Assembly (NCBI GenBank): GCA_965219705.1
Contig: OZ244789.1
Coordinates: 2,542,001 to 2,606,000 of the forward strand
Direction: 5' to 3'
Source: JAJECS01 sp965219705
GTDB taxonomy: Bacteria > Chloroflexota > UBA11872
DNA: 64,000 bases
The position numbers were made by a program, and so were the translations under genes. Under the pieces are notes generated by a model, which was not told where the DNA came from, made no database searches, and saw nothing but the letters and a program-made list of their open reading frames with translations. This document shows, piece after piece, positions 15,955 to 24,977 of the stretch (the first letter of the stretch is position 1; each line of letters starts with the position of its first letter).

Positions 15955-16803
15955 ATGGGCGTGCTCTACGTCGTGGCCACGCCGATTGGCAACCTTGAGG
16001 ACCTGACGGCGCGCGCCGCCCGGGTGCTGGCCGCGGTACCGGTGGTCGCGGCGGAGGACACCCGTCGCACGCGCAAGCTGCTCAACCACCTGGGCGCCAG
16101 CCCACGGCTCATTGCATATCACGCCGAGAGTCCTGAGCGCCGCGAGGACGCCATCGTCGCCTGCTTGGGCGAGGGCGATGTCGCGCTCGTCACGGACGCC
16201 GGCACGCCGGGCTTGGCCGATCCCGGACCCGACTTGGTGGCGCGAGTCCGCCGCGAGGGGATCTCCGTGGTGCCGATTCCCGGCGTTTCGGCGCTCGCAA
16301 CCGCCCTGTCGGTGGTGTCGTTCGCGCAGCAGCCCGTCACGTTCATCGGTTTCCTGCCGGAGCGGACGCCGCGGCGCGAGCGCCTGGTGCGGCGCGCGGC
16401 CGCGGTCGCGCGCACGCTGGTGATCTACCTGCCGCCGCATCGGGCCGCGGCGCGCGTGGCCGAGCTGCTGGAGTGGCTGGGCGACCGTCCGGCGGCGATG
16501 TGCCGCGAGCTGACCAAGCTTCACGAAGACATCCGCGAGCTGTCGCTGTCCGAGCTGCACGAGGCCCTTGCGGACGGCGCCGCGCGGGGTGAGATCACGC
16601 TGGTCGTCGACGTGGCGGGGCGTGAGCCCGACGCCGCGCCCGAGGAGACCGATATCGAAGCCGCGGTCGCGGCCGCCTTGGCGGCGGGCGCGACGCCGGC
16701 CCAGGCCGCGGCGGCGGTCGCTCGTGAGCTTCAAGTGCCGCGGCGCGAGGCGTATGCCATGGCCCAGCGACTGCGCCGCGCGACCCCGCGCGAGGCGCAC
16801 TGA
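15955..16803 (+). CDS. rsmI: 16S rRNA 2'-O-methyltransferase RsmI
   Basis: Methylates the 2'-OH of C1402 in 16S rRNA using SAM. The 282-residue tetrapyrrole-methylase-fold protein starts LYVVATPIGNLEDLTARA and has AEDTRRTRKLLNHL (residues 36-49) and LVTDAGTPGLADPG, all diagnostic of RsmI. The C-terminal 60 residues are Ala-rich and helical and close with a short HTH-like segment, as in most members. It opens a seven-gene co-directional run (rsmI to murE) with very short spacers. Confidence 0.96.
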   Translation: MGVLYVVATPIGNLEDLTARAARVLAAVPVVAAEDTRRTRKLLNHLGASPRLIAYHAESPERREDAIVACLGEGDVALVTDAGTPGLADPGPDLVARVRREGISVVPIPGVSALATALSVVSFAQQPVTFIGFLPERTPRRERLVRRAAAVARTLVIYLPPHRAAARVAELLEWLGDRPAAMCRELTKLHEDIRELSLSELHEALADGAARGEITLVVDVAGREPDAAPEETDIEAAVAAALAAGATPAQAAAAVARELQVPRREAYAMAQRLRRATPREAH

Positions 16804-16848
16804 GGAGCCTGGGCTAGAATCGCGGACTTGCCTCGGGCGAAAGCTCCT

Positions 16849-18381
16849 GTGTCGAAGTACTACCTCACCACGGCCATTCCCTATCCCAGCGGCGAGCCGC
16901 ATGTGGGCCATAGCTTCGAGATGATCGCCGCCGACGCTGTCGTGCGCTTCAAGCGGCTGCGCGGGGTCGATGCGTATTTCCTTGGCGGACTCGATGAAAA
17001 CAGCCAGCGCGTCAGCCGCCAAGCCGCCGCGGCGGGCATGGATACCAGGACCTACGTCGATGAGGCCGCTGAACGCTATCAAGCCGTCTGGCGCAGCGTT
17101 GACGTGGTGTTCGACGACTTCGTGCGGACGACCGAGCCGCGGCATCACGTCACCGTGAATGAATTCTTTGCTCGCGTGTTAGCGCAAGGCGATATCTACG
17201 AAGGGGAGTACGAGGGCTGGTACTGCGTCCCATGTGAGGCCTTCTACACCGACGATGACCTGGCCGAAGGGCTCTGTCCGGTGCACGGCGCAAAGCCCGA
17301 GTGGCTCGCTGAGCGCAACTACTTCTTCCGAATGTCCAAATACCAGGAGGCCATCGCTGCCCACTACGAGGCCCAGCCTGACTTCGTGATCCCTGCCGTG
17401 CGGCGCAACGAGATGCTGGGAATCATTCGCGAGGGTCTGCGCGACTTCAGCATCTCGCGCGCCTCCATCACATGGGGCATCCCGCTCCCCAACGACCCCG
17501 CCCAGCGGATCTATGTCTGGTTCGACGCGCTGATCAACTACATCACGGGCGTCGGGTTCGGCCAGAACGGCGGCGAGGCCGACTTTGGGCGCTGGTGGCC
17601 GGCCGACGCGCACGTCATCGGCAAGGACATAGTCCGGTTCCATGCGCTCTACTGGCCCGCGATGCTGATGTCGGCGGGTCTGCCGCTGCCCCGCCAGGTC
17701 GTCGTCCACGGCTGGGTGGATTTCGAAGGCGCCCCAATGAGCCAGAGCAGCGGCCACATCGTGCGGCCGGCCGACGTGATCGAGCGGCATGGATCGGATG
17801 CCTTGCGCTACTACCTGCTGCGTGAAGTGCCGTTCGACCGGGACGGCGACTTCAAGTGGGAAAACATGGGCCGCCGCTATCAGGACGACCTCGGCAACGA
17901 CCTCGGGAATCTGGTGCTGCGCACGACGTCCATGCTTGGGCGCTACTTCGACGGTGTCGTTCCGCCGGCCGGAGAGCCGTCGGAGCTCGAGAGCGAGCTG
18001 CGCGCGGCGGCCGAGACGGCGTGGACACTCGTCGAGGCGCACTATGAGGCCTGGCGGCTCCACCTGGCGCTGGGCGCTTCCTTCGACTTCGTGAGCGCGG
18101 TCAACCGGTATATCGACCGCACCCAGCCGTGGCGTCTGGCCAGGGACCCGGGGCAGCGCGAACGGCTCGGGACCGTGTTGGGCGCCGCCCTGGAGGCGCT
18201 GCGTCACATCGCGATTCAGATCCAACCGGCCATGCCGCGGACCTCCACCGCTATCCTGGAAAATCTGGGCTTGCCGCCGGCCGGGCCTGGAGACTGGGGC
18301 GCAGGCGGCTGGACGGGATTGCCGGCCGGACACCGCGTCCCGGGCGGCGGGGCGCTATTCCCGCGCATCGAGGCCTCATAG
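16849..18381 (+). CDS. metG: Methionyl-tRNA synthetase
   Basis: Class I synthetase charging tRNA-Met, about 510 residues without a C-terminal dimerisation domain. YYLTTAIPYPSGEPHVGH (4-21) holds an intact HVGH. A zinc knuckle is seen (WYCVPCEAFY ... GLCPVHGA), and the anticodon-binding helices occupy the last third. The KMSKS loop reads APMSQS (295-300), losing both lysines, in an otherwise well-conserved segment (GWVDFEG ... HIVRPADVIERHGSDALRYY). The GTG at 16849 gives the usual MSKYYLTTA start; a TTG at 16828 in frame is possible. The stop TAG overlaps the probable start of tatD. Confidence 0.95.
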   Translation: MSKYYLTTAIPYPSGEPHVGHSFEMIAADAVVRFKRLRGVDAYFLGGLDENSQRVSRQAAAAGMDTRTYVDEAAERYQAVWRSVDVVFDDFVRTTEPRHHVTVNEFFARVLAQGDIYEGEYEGWYCVPCEAFYTDDDLAEGLCPVHGAKPEWLAERNYFFRMSKYQEAIAAHYEAQPDFVIPAVRRNEMLGIIREGLRDFSISRASITWGIPLPNDPAQRIYVWFDALINYITGVGFGQNGGEADFGRWWPADAHVIGKDIVRFHALYWPAMLMSAGLPLPRQVVVHGWVDFEGAPMSQSSGHIVRPADVIERHGSDALRYYLLREVPFDRDGDFKWENMGRRYQDDLGNDLGNLVLRTTSMLGRYFDGVVPPAGEPSELESELRAAAETAWTLVEAHYEAWRLHLALGASFDFVSAVNRYIDRTQPWRLARDPGQRERLGTVLGAALEALRHIAIQIQPAMPRTSTAILENLGLPPAGPGDWGAGGWTGLPAGHRVPGGGALFPRIEAS

Positions 18382-19157
18382 CCGCGCTCTTCGACACCCA
18401 CGCGCATCTGGCGGCTGTCGCCTTCGCCGACGAGCTGCCCGCGCTGCACGCCCGCGCCGTCGCCGCCGGCGTCGCCGACGTGCTGGTCGTGGCCAGCGAC
18501 CTTGTGGAGAGCCGGCGGGTTATCGAGCTCACGGAGCGCTTCGAGGGCTGGTTGGCCGCCGTCGGCGTGCATCCGCACGAATGCGACGGCTGGGATCGCC
18601 GTGCGGAGCGAGAGCTGCGTACCCTGGCCGCGCATCCGAACGTGCGCGCCATCGGCGAAACCGGCCTCGACCATCACCACGAGTTTCAGCCGCGGGATAT
18701 TCAGCGGCGCGCGTTTGCCGAGCAGTGCGAACTAGCGGTCGAACTTGGCCTCCCAGTCGTCGTGCACTCGCGCGCGGCGCTCGACGCCGTGGCCGCCGTC
18801 CTGGAGGGCGTGCCGGGCATCCGGGGCGTCATGCACAGCTACGCGGGCGACGCCGCGCATGCCCGAGTGTTCACCGACCTTGGCCTGCACATCTCACTGT
18901 CGGGCATTGTCACGTTTCGTCGTGAGCACGCCCTACGCGCCGCGGCGGCGGAGATCCCGCTCGAGCGGTTGCTGCTCGAGACCGATGCGCCCTACTTGAC
19001 CCCGGAGCCTCTCAGGGGCCGGCGCAATGAACCCGCGCACCTGCCGCACACGGCGGCCGCAGTGGCGGCGGCCCTGGGAATCTCGGTACCCTCGCTCGCG
19101 GAGAGGACAACCTGGAATGCGCGCACCGTCTTCGGTGCCCCCGCCGTCAGTGCCTGA
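18378..19157 (+). CDS. TatD-family metal-dependent hydrolase
   Basis: TatD-type deoxyribonuclease/hydrolase of about 259 residues. LFDTHAHL gives the first HxH metal pair, IGETGLDHHH the glutamate, VVVHSRAALDA and MHSYAG the following histidines, and LLLETDAPYLTPEP the closing aspartate. NEPAHLPHTAAAVA is the family's C-terminal signature. No ATG, GTG or TTG occurs in frame near the expected N-terminus. The frame crosses the metG stop at CTCATAG, so an ATA at 18378 overlapping TAG is the closest candidate start. The next in-frame ATG (18129) would add about 83 residues in metG's shadow. Function is confident; the start is not. Confidence 0.88.
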   Translation: MAALFDTHAHLAAVAFADELPALHARAVAAGVADVLVVASDLVESRRVIELTERFEGWLAAVGVHPHECDGWDRRAERELRTLAAHPNVRAIGETGLDHHHEFQPRDIQRRAFAEQCELAVELGLPVVVHSRAALDAVAAVLEGVPGIRGVMHSYAGDAAHARVFTDLGLHISLSGIVTFRREHALRAAAAEIPLERLLLETDAPYLTPEPLRGRRNEPAHLPHTAAAVAAALGISVPSLAERTTWNARTVFGAPAVSA

Positions 19158-20145
19158 CCATTCGCCGCCGGCCGCTGCCGGCGACCCAGTAACCCCGATC
19201 GCGCCGCAGCTTGCCGCGGTCGAGCGGGTCATCCGCGACTGCACGCGGGTTCCCGAAGTTCCCATGCTCGAGGACGTCCTCGAAGCAGTGCTCATCGGCC
19301 CGGCCAAGCGCCTGCGGCCCGCGCTGGCGCTCCACGCCGCCCAGATCGTTGGCGGGCGGCCGCATGACGTGGCCAAGCTCGCCGCCGCCACCGAGGTTTT
19401 GCACTCCGCCACGTTGGTGCACGACGACATCGTCGACAGCTCCGCGGAACGCCGGGGGCGTCCCGCCGTGCACGTGATGTGGTCGCAGAAAATCGCGGTC
19501 CTTGCCGGTGACTACCTCTTCGCGGCGGCCGCCGATCTGGTTGCTCAGCTCGACCGACCGGCCATCGTGCGCCTTTTCGCAGCCACCATTCACGACATGT
19601 CGGTGAGCGAGTTCGTGATTCCGACCTACGACGGCGACGTCGATCTGGCCCGGCGGCAGTACCTGGAGAAGATCGGCCACAAGACGGCTTCGCTGTTCGC
19701 GCTGGCCTGCGACGCCACCGCCGCGCTGGCCGACGCGCCGGCGTCGGAGCGCGAGGCCCTGCGCGACTTGGGGTGGAGCCTCGGGATGGCCTTTCAGATC
19801 ACCGACGACATTCTGGATATCAGCGGATCGGTGGCGGAGACCGGCAAGCCGGTGGGTACCGATCTTCGAGCCGGGCTTGTGACTCTTCCGTCCATCCTGT
19901 ACCTCCGCGACGAACCGAGCGCTGACGAACCCGTGCAGGCTGTTCTCTCGGGTCGGACGACCGATGACGACGCCGTGGCGCGGGCCCTCGACGCCATCAA
20001 AGCGTCCGGCGCGGTGGACGAAGCGGCCGGCGTTGCGGGGAGCTATGCCGCGCGCGCGTATGCGGCCCTGGACCGTGTCCGGCCCGCACCGTCGCGCGCA
20101 TCCTTTGAGGCTTTTATTCGGCAGGCGACCGAGCGTCGCCGCTAG
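19117..20145 (+). CDS. Polyprenyl diphosphate synthase
   Basis: Trans-type long-chain isoprenyl diphosphate synthase of 342 residues that elongates farnesyl or geranylgeranyl diphosphate. The first aspartate-rich motif is HDDIVD (D103), the second is ITDDILD (D230), and GKPVGTDLRAGLVTLP follows, as in heptaprenyl/octaprenyl synthases. KRLRPAL near residue 65 binds the homoallylic substrate. The ATG at 19117 has GGAGAGGA upstream and overlaps tatD by 41 bp; GTG at 19150 is an alternative. With menG directly downstream it probably makes the menaquinone side chain. Chain length cannot be read from the sequence. Confidence 0.9.
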   Translation: MRAPSSVPPPSVPDHSPPAAAGDPVTPIAPQLAAVERVIRDCTRVPEVPMLEDVLEAVLIGPAKRLRPALALHAAQIVGGRPHDVAKLAAATEVLHSATLVHDDIVDSSAERRGRPAVHVMWSQKIAVLAGDYLFAAAADLVAQLDRPAIVRLFAATIHDMSVSEFVIPTYDGDVDLARRQYLEKIGHKTASLFALACDATAALADAPASEREALRDLGWSLGMAFQITDDILDISGSVAETGKPVGTDLRAGLVTLPSILYLRDEPSADEPVQAVLSGRTTDDDAVARALDAIKASGAVDEAAGVAGSYAARAYAALDRVRPAPSRASFEAFIRQATERRR

Positions 20146-20170
20146 CCGCCCGCGCGGCCGATAATGCGGC

Positions 20171-20866
20171 ATGGCCAAGTCGCCGTGGGCGCGTCCCATG
20201 TTCGATGCGATCGCGCCCCGCTACGACATGCTCAACCGGCTTATGAGCTTCGGGATGGACCGGGGCTGGCGCCGCCATGCCGTGGCGCGGGCGCTTGAGG
20301 GCCGGCCCTCAACCATTCTCGACGCCGGTGCAGGGACACTCGACCTCGGACTGGAAATCTGGCGCAGCTCGGTGCACCCTCCCCGAGTCATCGCCCTCGA
20401 CTTCGCCGGCGAGATGCTGGCCCACGGGATGGCCCGCGTCCGGCGCGCCGGCGCCGGCGTATGTGCGGTGCAGGGCGACGCGCTCCGCCTGCCGCTGGCG
20501 TCTGGCTCCGTCGACGCGGTGGTCAGCGCATTCTTGTTGCGCAATCTGGATAGCCTGCCGCGCGCCTGGGACAGCTTCGCGCGGGTGCTGCGCCCCGGGG
20601 GCGTGCTGGTCATCCTGGAGATGACGCCGGTGCGCACGCCGCTGTTCCGGCAACTCTTTCGGCTGTATTTCCATCGGTGGGTTCCCTGGATCGGGCGGCG
20701 CCTGAGCGGCCACGCCGTGGCCTACGACTGGCTGCCGCAATCGGTGGACGACTTTCCCTCGGCGGAGGAGCTGGCCAGCCAGATGGAAGCCGCCGGGTTC
20801 GTCGACGTGCGGTTCCGCAGACGCGGGTTGGGCGCCGTCGCCGTCCACGTGGCGCGCCGCGCATGA
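20171..20866 (+). CDS. menG: Demethylmenaquinone methyltransferase (UbiE/MenG)
   Basis: SAM-dependent C-methyltransferase finishing menaquinone, 231 residues. It starts with the family signature MFDAIAPRYDMLNRLMSFG, then SAM motif I LDAGAGTLDLGLEI. An acidic strand-2 end (VIALDFAGEML) and RVLRPGGVLVILEMTPV follow. No other quinone genes except the prenyl synthase just upstream are present. Its stop overlaps the following ATG as ATGA. The menaquinone assignment rather than ubiquinone rests on the inferred phylum. Confidence 0.92.
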   Translation: MAKSPWARPMFDAIAPRYDMLNRLMSFGMDRGWRRHAVARALEGRPSTILDAGAGTLDLGLEIWRSSVHPPRVIALDFAGEMLAHGMARVRRAGAGVCAVQGDALRLPLASGSVDAVVSAFLLRNLDSLPRAWDSFARVLRPGGVLVILEMTPVRTPLFRQLFRLYFHRWVPWIGRRLSGHAVAYDWLPQSVDDFPSAEELASQMEAAGFVDVRFRRRGLGAVAVHVARRA

Positions 20867-21915
20867 CCGCCGCCGTCGCCCCGGTCGAGTCCCAGGGCGC
20901 GTGGGAAGCTCTTGTCGCCGGTCATCCGGACGGCGGTTTCCTGCAATCGTGGCGCTGGGGAGAGCTGAAGGCGCGCTACGGATGGCGCGCGATTCGGCTG
21001 GGGCTGCGGCGAGCTGACGGCGACCTCGCGGCCGGGGCCCAAGTGCTTGTCCGCACCCGACGTCTGTTGCCTGGCGGGCCGCGCCTCGGCGTCGCCTACG
21101 TGCCCCGCGGACCGCTGGCCGAAACCGCCGACGATGCGGCGGCGGTTGTGAGTGCGGCCATCGCCGTGGGGCGGGCCCAGGGCGCTTCGTTCGTGCGCAT
21201 CGAGCCGCCCAGCGCAATGGCCGCCAAGTCGCTGCCGTGCCGTGGATTCCGGCCGTCCAGCCAGTTCGTGCAAATCCCGCGCACCGCCGTGGTCGACCTG
21301 ACGCGCCCCGAGTCCGACATCCTCGCCGGCTTCAGATCCAAGATGCGCTACAACATCCGCCTTGCCGGCCGGCGCGGCGTCGAGGTCGCGGTCAGCGAAG
21401 AGGACGCGGACTTCGAGGACTTCATGGGTTTGATGGCTATTACCGCTCGCCGTGAAGGCTTTGCCATTCATCATCCGGCGTACTACCGGCACGTGTGGCG
21501 CGCGTTTTGGCCCGACCACGCGGCGCTGCTCGTGGCGCGACATCAAGGAACGCCGCTCGCGGCGCTGATGGTCGTGGGCGCGGGTCGCACTGCCGCCTAC
21601 GTGTTCGGCGCGTCCTCCAACCACCACCGCAACCTCATGGCGCCCCACGCCGCCCAGTGGGCGGCCATGCAGTGGGCCCGGGCGAACGGCTTTGCGCGAT
21701 ATGACCTGTGGGGCATGGCGGACCCCGACGATCCGGGCGACGCGATGGCCGGCGTGCACCGGTTCAAGCTTGGATTCAACCCCGACTTGGTGACCTACCC
21801 GGGCGCGTTCGACGCCACCCTGCAACCGCTGCGGGCGTGGCTGTTGACGGGTGCGGCGCTTCGCCTGCGCAACGCGCTGCAATCTTGGCGCGGGGGCCGC
21901 GCCGCCTCGCCGTGA
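20863..21915 (+). CDS. FemX-type aminoacyltransferase
   Basis: FemABX peptidyltransferase family, 350 residues, two GNAT-like subdomains. Recognisable segments are FLQSWRWGELKARYGW near the N-terminus, FRSKMRYNIRLAGRRGVEV in the middle, FGASSNHHRNLMAPHAAQW and DLWGMADPDDP near the end. Family members transfer amino acids from tRNA onto peptidoglycan precursors. The ATG at 20863 overlaps the menG stop, and the stop overlaps the murE GTG, placing it in a cell-wall setting. Which amino acid is added cannot be predicted. No separate coiled-coil insertion of the tRNA-binding kind is evident. Confidence 0.85.
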   Translation: MTAAVAPVESQGAWEALVAGHPDGGFLQSWRWGELKARYGWRAIRLGLRRADGDLAAGAQVLVRTRRLLPGGPRLGVAYVPRGPLAETADDAAAVVSAAIAVGRAQGASFVRIEPPSAMAAKSLPCRGFRPSSQFVQIPRTAVVDLTRPESDILAGFRSKMRYNIRLAGRRGVEVAVSEEDADFEDFMGLMAITARREGFAIHHPAYYRHVWRAFWPDHAALLVARHQGTPLAALMVVGAGRTAAYVFGASSNHHRNLMAPHAAQWAAMQWARANGFARYDLWGMADPDDPGDAMAGVHRFKLGFNPDLVTYPGAFDATLQPLRAWLLTGAALRLRNALQSWRGGRAASP

Positions 21916-23450
21916 CTCGCGACGAGCCGTCCGCGCCGCAGCCCTTCACCGAGCTCCTGGCGGCCTGTCCGGACGCACAACTGAAGCAGCCGGCACGTGA
22001 GCTGGTCGCCTCGTTGCACTTCGACTCGCGCCAGGTTGGCACCGGCGCCTGCTTTGTCGCGCGGCGAGGACTGCGCGACGACGGCCACGCGTACATTCCG
22101 GCGGCCGTCGCCGCGGGGGCAGTGGCGGTGATCGCCGAGCGTCCCGTCGAGGTGCCCGCGCACATGGGGCTGGCGCTCGTGCCCGACGGCCGGCGGGCGC
22201 TGGCGGCGCTCGCCCGACGCCTCTGGGGCGAGCCTGATCTCGCCCTGGGCACGATCGGCGTGACGGGCACCGACGGCAAGACGACCACCAGCCACCTGAT
22301 CGCCGCGATGCTCCAGGCGCAGGGGCGGCCGGCGGGCGCAATGACCACGGTGGGAACGTGGCTGGCCGGCGAATGGCGGCCGGCTGCCGGACGCTTGACG
22401 ACCCCCGAGCCGACGGTGATCGCCCGGCAATTGCGCGGGCTCGTGGATGGCGGCGCGGCCTGGGCCGTGCTGGAAGTGGCCTCCCACGCGCTGGAGCTCC
22501 AGCGCGTGGATGGCTTCAGCTTCGACCGAGCGGTGATCACCAACGTCACCCACGAGCACCTCGACCTTCACGGCAGCGTCGAGGGCTACCGCCGGGCCAA
22601 GCGCCGGCTGCTCGATCTGCTCGATGCAACTCCGATCACCGACCGAGGTCGTGCCGCCATCCTCAACGCCGACGATCCCGTCGTCGCGGAATTCGCGCGG
22701 CATACCGGCAGCGATGTGATGACGTTTGGCCGGCTGCCGACGGCCGACGTGCAGGCTTCGTGGACCGAGGTCGCCGATGGAAGCGGGCAGGTGACGCTGA
22801 ATTCTCCCTGGGGTCGCTGGACCGTTGCCACCAATCTCATCGGCCCGTGGAATGCCGCCAACATTGCCGCCGCCGCCGCCTGCGTGGGCTCGATCTGTGG
22901 CAGCCTTGACGACGCCATGGCGGCGCTGCCTCACGTCGCATCCGTCCCCGGGCGGATGCAGCCGGTGGACTGCGGGCAGCCGTTTCGCGTCATCGTGGAC
23001 TTTGCGCACACGCCGGCTGCACTGGCGGCCTGTCTGCGCGCGCTCCGTCCGCAAACCGCCGGACGGCTGATCGCCGTGTTCGGCAGCGCCGGCGATCAGG
23101 ATCGGAGCAAGCGGCCGTTGCTGGGGCGGGCGGCCGCCGAGCTGGCGGACTGGATTCTGGTGACCGACGAGGACCCGCGCAGCGAGGACCCGCAAGCCAT
23201 CGCCGACGCCGTCGTCGCCGGAGCGCGAGCGGTTCGGCCGGATATCCAGATTGACATCGTGCTCGATCGGTCCGCCGCCATTCGGGCAGCCATCGCGGCG
23301 GCCCGCGCCTGCGACACGGTGCTGCTGGCGGGCAAGGGTCACGAAACCAGCATCGCCTACGCCGATCGATCCATCCCCTGGGACGAAGCCGCCGAGGCGC
23401 GGACGGCGCTGGCCGCCGCAGGCTATTCCGCGCCGCCGTCCGTCGCCTGA
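21912..23450 (+). CDS. murE: UDP-MurNAc-tripeptide synthetase
   Basis: Mur ligase adding the third amino acid to UDP-MurNAc-L-Ala-D-Glu, 512 residues. The N-terminal domain has FDSRQV. The ATP loop is VTGTDGKTTTS (117-127). WAVLEVASHALELQRV and NVTHEHLDLHG are MurE hallmarks. The C-terminal specificity loop reads DEDPR (419-423) where meso-diaminopimelate enzymes have DNPR; the arginine is kept but Asn is replaced. KGHETSI near the end is typical. It starts at GTG 21912 overlapping femX. Third-position residue (diaminopimelate, ornithine or lysine) is uncertain; some Chloroflexota use ornithine. Confidence 0.95.
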   Translation: MTRDEPSAPQPFTELLAACPDAQLKQPARELVASLHFDSRQVGTGACFVARRGLRDDGHAYIPAAVAAGAVAVIAERPVEVPAHMGLALVPDGRRALAALARRLWGEPDLALGTIGVTGTDGKTTTSHLIAAMLQAQGRPAGAMTTVGTWLAGEWRPAAGRLTTPEPTVIARQLRGLVDGGAAWAVLEVASHALELQRVDGFSFDRAVITNVTHEHLDLHGSVEGYRRAKRRLLDLLDATPITDRGRAAILNADDPVVAEFARHTGSDVMTFGRLPTADVQASWTEVADGSGQVTLNSPWGRWTVATNLIGPWNAANIAAAAACVGSICGSLDDAMAALPHVASVPGRMQPVDCGQPFRVIVDFAHTPAALAACLRALRPQTAGRLIAVFGSAGDQDRSKRPLLGRAAAELADWILVTDEDPRSEDPQAIADAVVAGARAVRPDIQIDIVLDRSAAIRAAIAAARACDTVLLAGKGHETSIAYADRSIPWDEAAEARTALAAAGYSAPPSVA

Positions 23451-23485
23451 TGGGGCGACTCTGGGTCATCTGATCTCAGAGTCCG

Positions 23486-23510
23486 CCCGCCCCTCCGAGG
23501 GCCGGGCGGG
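23486..23510 (+). terminator. Hairpin after murE operon
   Basis: CCCGCCC (23486-23492) and GGGCGGG (23504-23510) form a 7-bp stem with an 11-base loop, 36 bp after the murE stop. No T-run follows directly (TCTCGTC). It is the likely end of the rsmI-murE operon. Confidence 0.4.
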
Positions 23511-23606
23511 TCTCGTCACCTCTCGCCAAGGTCGCGCACCACGGCTGCTAGGGTATGCCCGCGACGAGACCGTAGAACCGCAAATCCACCCACGAGACAC
23601 TGCTCG

Positions 23607-24623
23607 ATGAAAATCGCCCTTTATCAGGAGTTCGGCGAAGGCTGCCGCCGCCTGACTCATGGGTTGCTGCCGGCCACGGCCGGCTGGGACCTGGTGGACG
23701 TGCCGCACGCCGGGGCCGACGTTGCCTCGCTGGCGGCTGAGGACGCGGAGACCATACGCAGCGCCGAGGTGGTGATCGGCACGCCCCTCAGTCCCCTTCC
23801 AGACGCCGTCTACGATCCAGACGGGCGGGTGCGACTGATTCAGTTGCTCTCCGCCGGCTACGACACGGTAGATCTCGACCGCTGCCGGGCGGCTGGGCAA
23901 CTGGTGGCGACCAACGGCGGCGCCAACGCCGTGGCCGTGGCCGAGCACACGATTCTGCTCATCCTCTCGGTGCTCCGGCGGCTGCCGGTCATCGACCGCG
24001 ACACCCGCGCCGGCCGCTGGACGGCGGCCAAGACGACCGAGTGGGAGCCGCACGAACTGGAGGGTCGCACGGTCGGGCTGGTGGGCCTGGGGCAGATTGG
24101 CCGGCAGGTCGCGCGGCGGCTGCTGCCCTTCGACGTGCAGCTCCAGTATCACGACGTGGTACAGGCCCCCCGCGAGGTGACCGAGAGCTTGCAGATTCGC
24201 TATGTGTCGTGGTCGGAGCTGCTGGAGACCTCGGACATCGTGTCGCTCCACGTGCCGCTGATGGAGAGCACGCGCGGTCTAATCGGCGCTGCCGAGCTGG
24301 CCCAAATGAAGCCGGACGCGATCCTGATCAATACGGCGCGGGGCGGTGTGATCGATGAAGAGGCGCTCGTCGACGCGCTGCAGAGCGGGCATCTGGGCGG
24401 CGCCGGACTCGATGCGTTCGACACAGAACCGTTTCCAGCCGGGCAGCCGCTGGCCGCGTTCGATCAAGTCGTGCTGACGCCGCACTTCGCCGGACCCACC
24501 TATGAAAGCTGGCCCAAGCGTGTGCGTTTCGCCTACGAAAACGTCGCGCGGGTGGAACGCGACGAACGCCCCGAAGCGGTTGTACACGAACTGGCGGATT
24601 TACCCCTACGGGCGGCGCGGTAG
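23607..24623 (+). CDS. D-isomer 2-hydroxyacid dehydrogenase
   Basis: NAD-dependent dehydrogenase of 338 residues. The Rossmann loop is GLVGLGQIGRQVA, the catalytic Arg lies in INTARGGVIDEEAL, Glu in FDTEPFP, and His in VLTPHFAGPT. It resembles phosphoglycerate/glyoxylate/hydroxypyruvate reductases but lacks an ACT domain, so it is not full-length SerA. It stands alone, and its 3' end converges with a HEPN toxin gene 6 bp away. Substrate unknown. Confidence 0.85.
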   Translation: MKIALYQEFGEGCRRLTHGLLPATAGWDLVDVPHAGADVASLAAEDAETIRSAEVVIGTPLSPLPDAVYDPDGRVRLIQLLSAGYDTVDLDRCRAAGQLVATNGGANAVAVAEHTILLILSVLRRLPVIDRDTRAGRWTAAKTTEWEPHELEGRTVGLVGLGQIGRQVARRLLPFDVQLQYHDVVQAPREVTESLQIRYVSWSELLETSDIVSLHVPLMESTRGLIGAAELAQMKPDAILINTARGGVIDEEALVDALQSGHLGGAGLDAFDTEPFPAGQPLAAFDQVVLTPHFAGPTYESWPKRVRFAYENVARVERDERPEAVVHELADLPLRAAR

Positions 24624-24629
24624 GCGGCG

Positions 24630-24977
24630 CTACTCCGACTCCTCACTTGGAATCAGCGGCTCGATCTGAGTGATGAGGTCCGGCAATTCCACTTGAGTGA
24701 TCCGCCAGAGAACATCTAAGTCCACGTCAAAGTACTTGTGGACGACACGATTACGGAAGGCGACGATTCGGCGCCACGGAATCTCTGGCTGAGCTTGCCG
24801 AATGTCCGCACCGACCCTGGCTGCAGCCTCACCGATGTTCTGGACCGCATTCAGAGTTGCGCGCCAATGCAGGCTGCTTTGCTCGAATTGGCGGAAGCTG
24901 AGCCCGGCTGTGATCTCAAGCGCGGCGCGCGCTTCCAGAAGCATGTCCAGCAAGTAGGCGTTCTCATCGCGCTGCAT
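24630..24977 (-). CDS. HEPN (DUF86/HepT-like) toxin ribonuclease
   Basis: Small helical HEPN protein of 115 residues with the catalytic RX4H motif RNRVVH (R75-H80) followed by KYFDVD, as in HepT toxins. HEPN/MNT pairs act as toxin-antitoxin systems in which the nucleotidyltransferase AMPylates the HEPN RNase. Its start overlaps the MNT gene by 14 bp, so the pair is translationally coupled. It is the last gene of a three-gene operon headed by a TIR-like protein. Confidence 0.9.
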   Translation of the reverse strand: MQRDENAYLLDMLLEARAALEITAGLSFRQFEQSSLHWRATLNAVQNIGEAAARVGADIRQAQPEIPWRRIVAFRNRVVHKYFDVDLDVLWRITQVELPDLITQIEPLIPSEESE

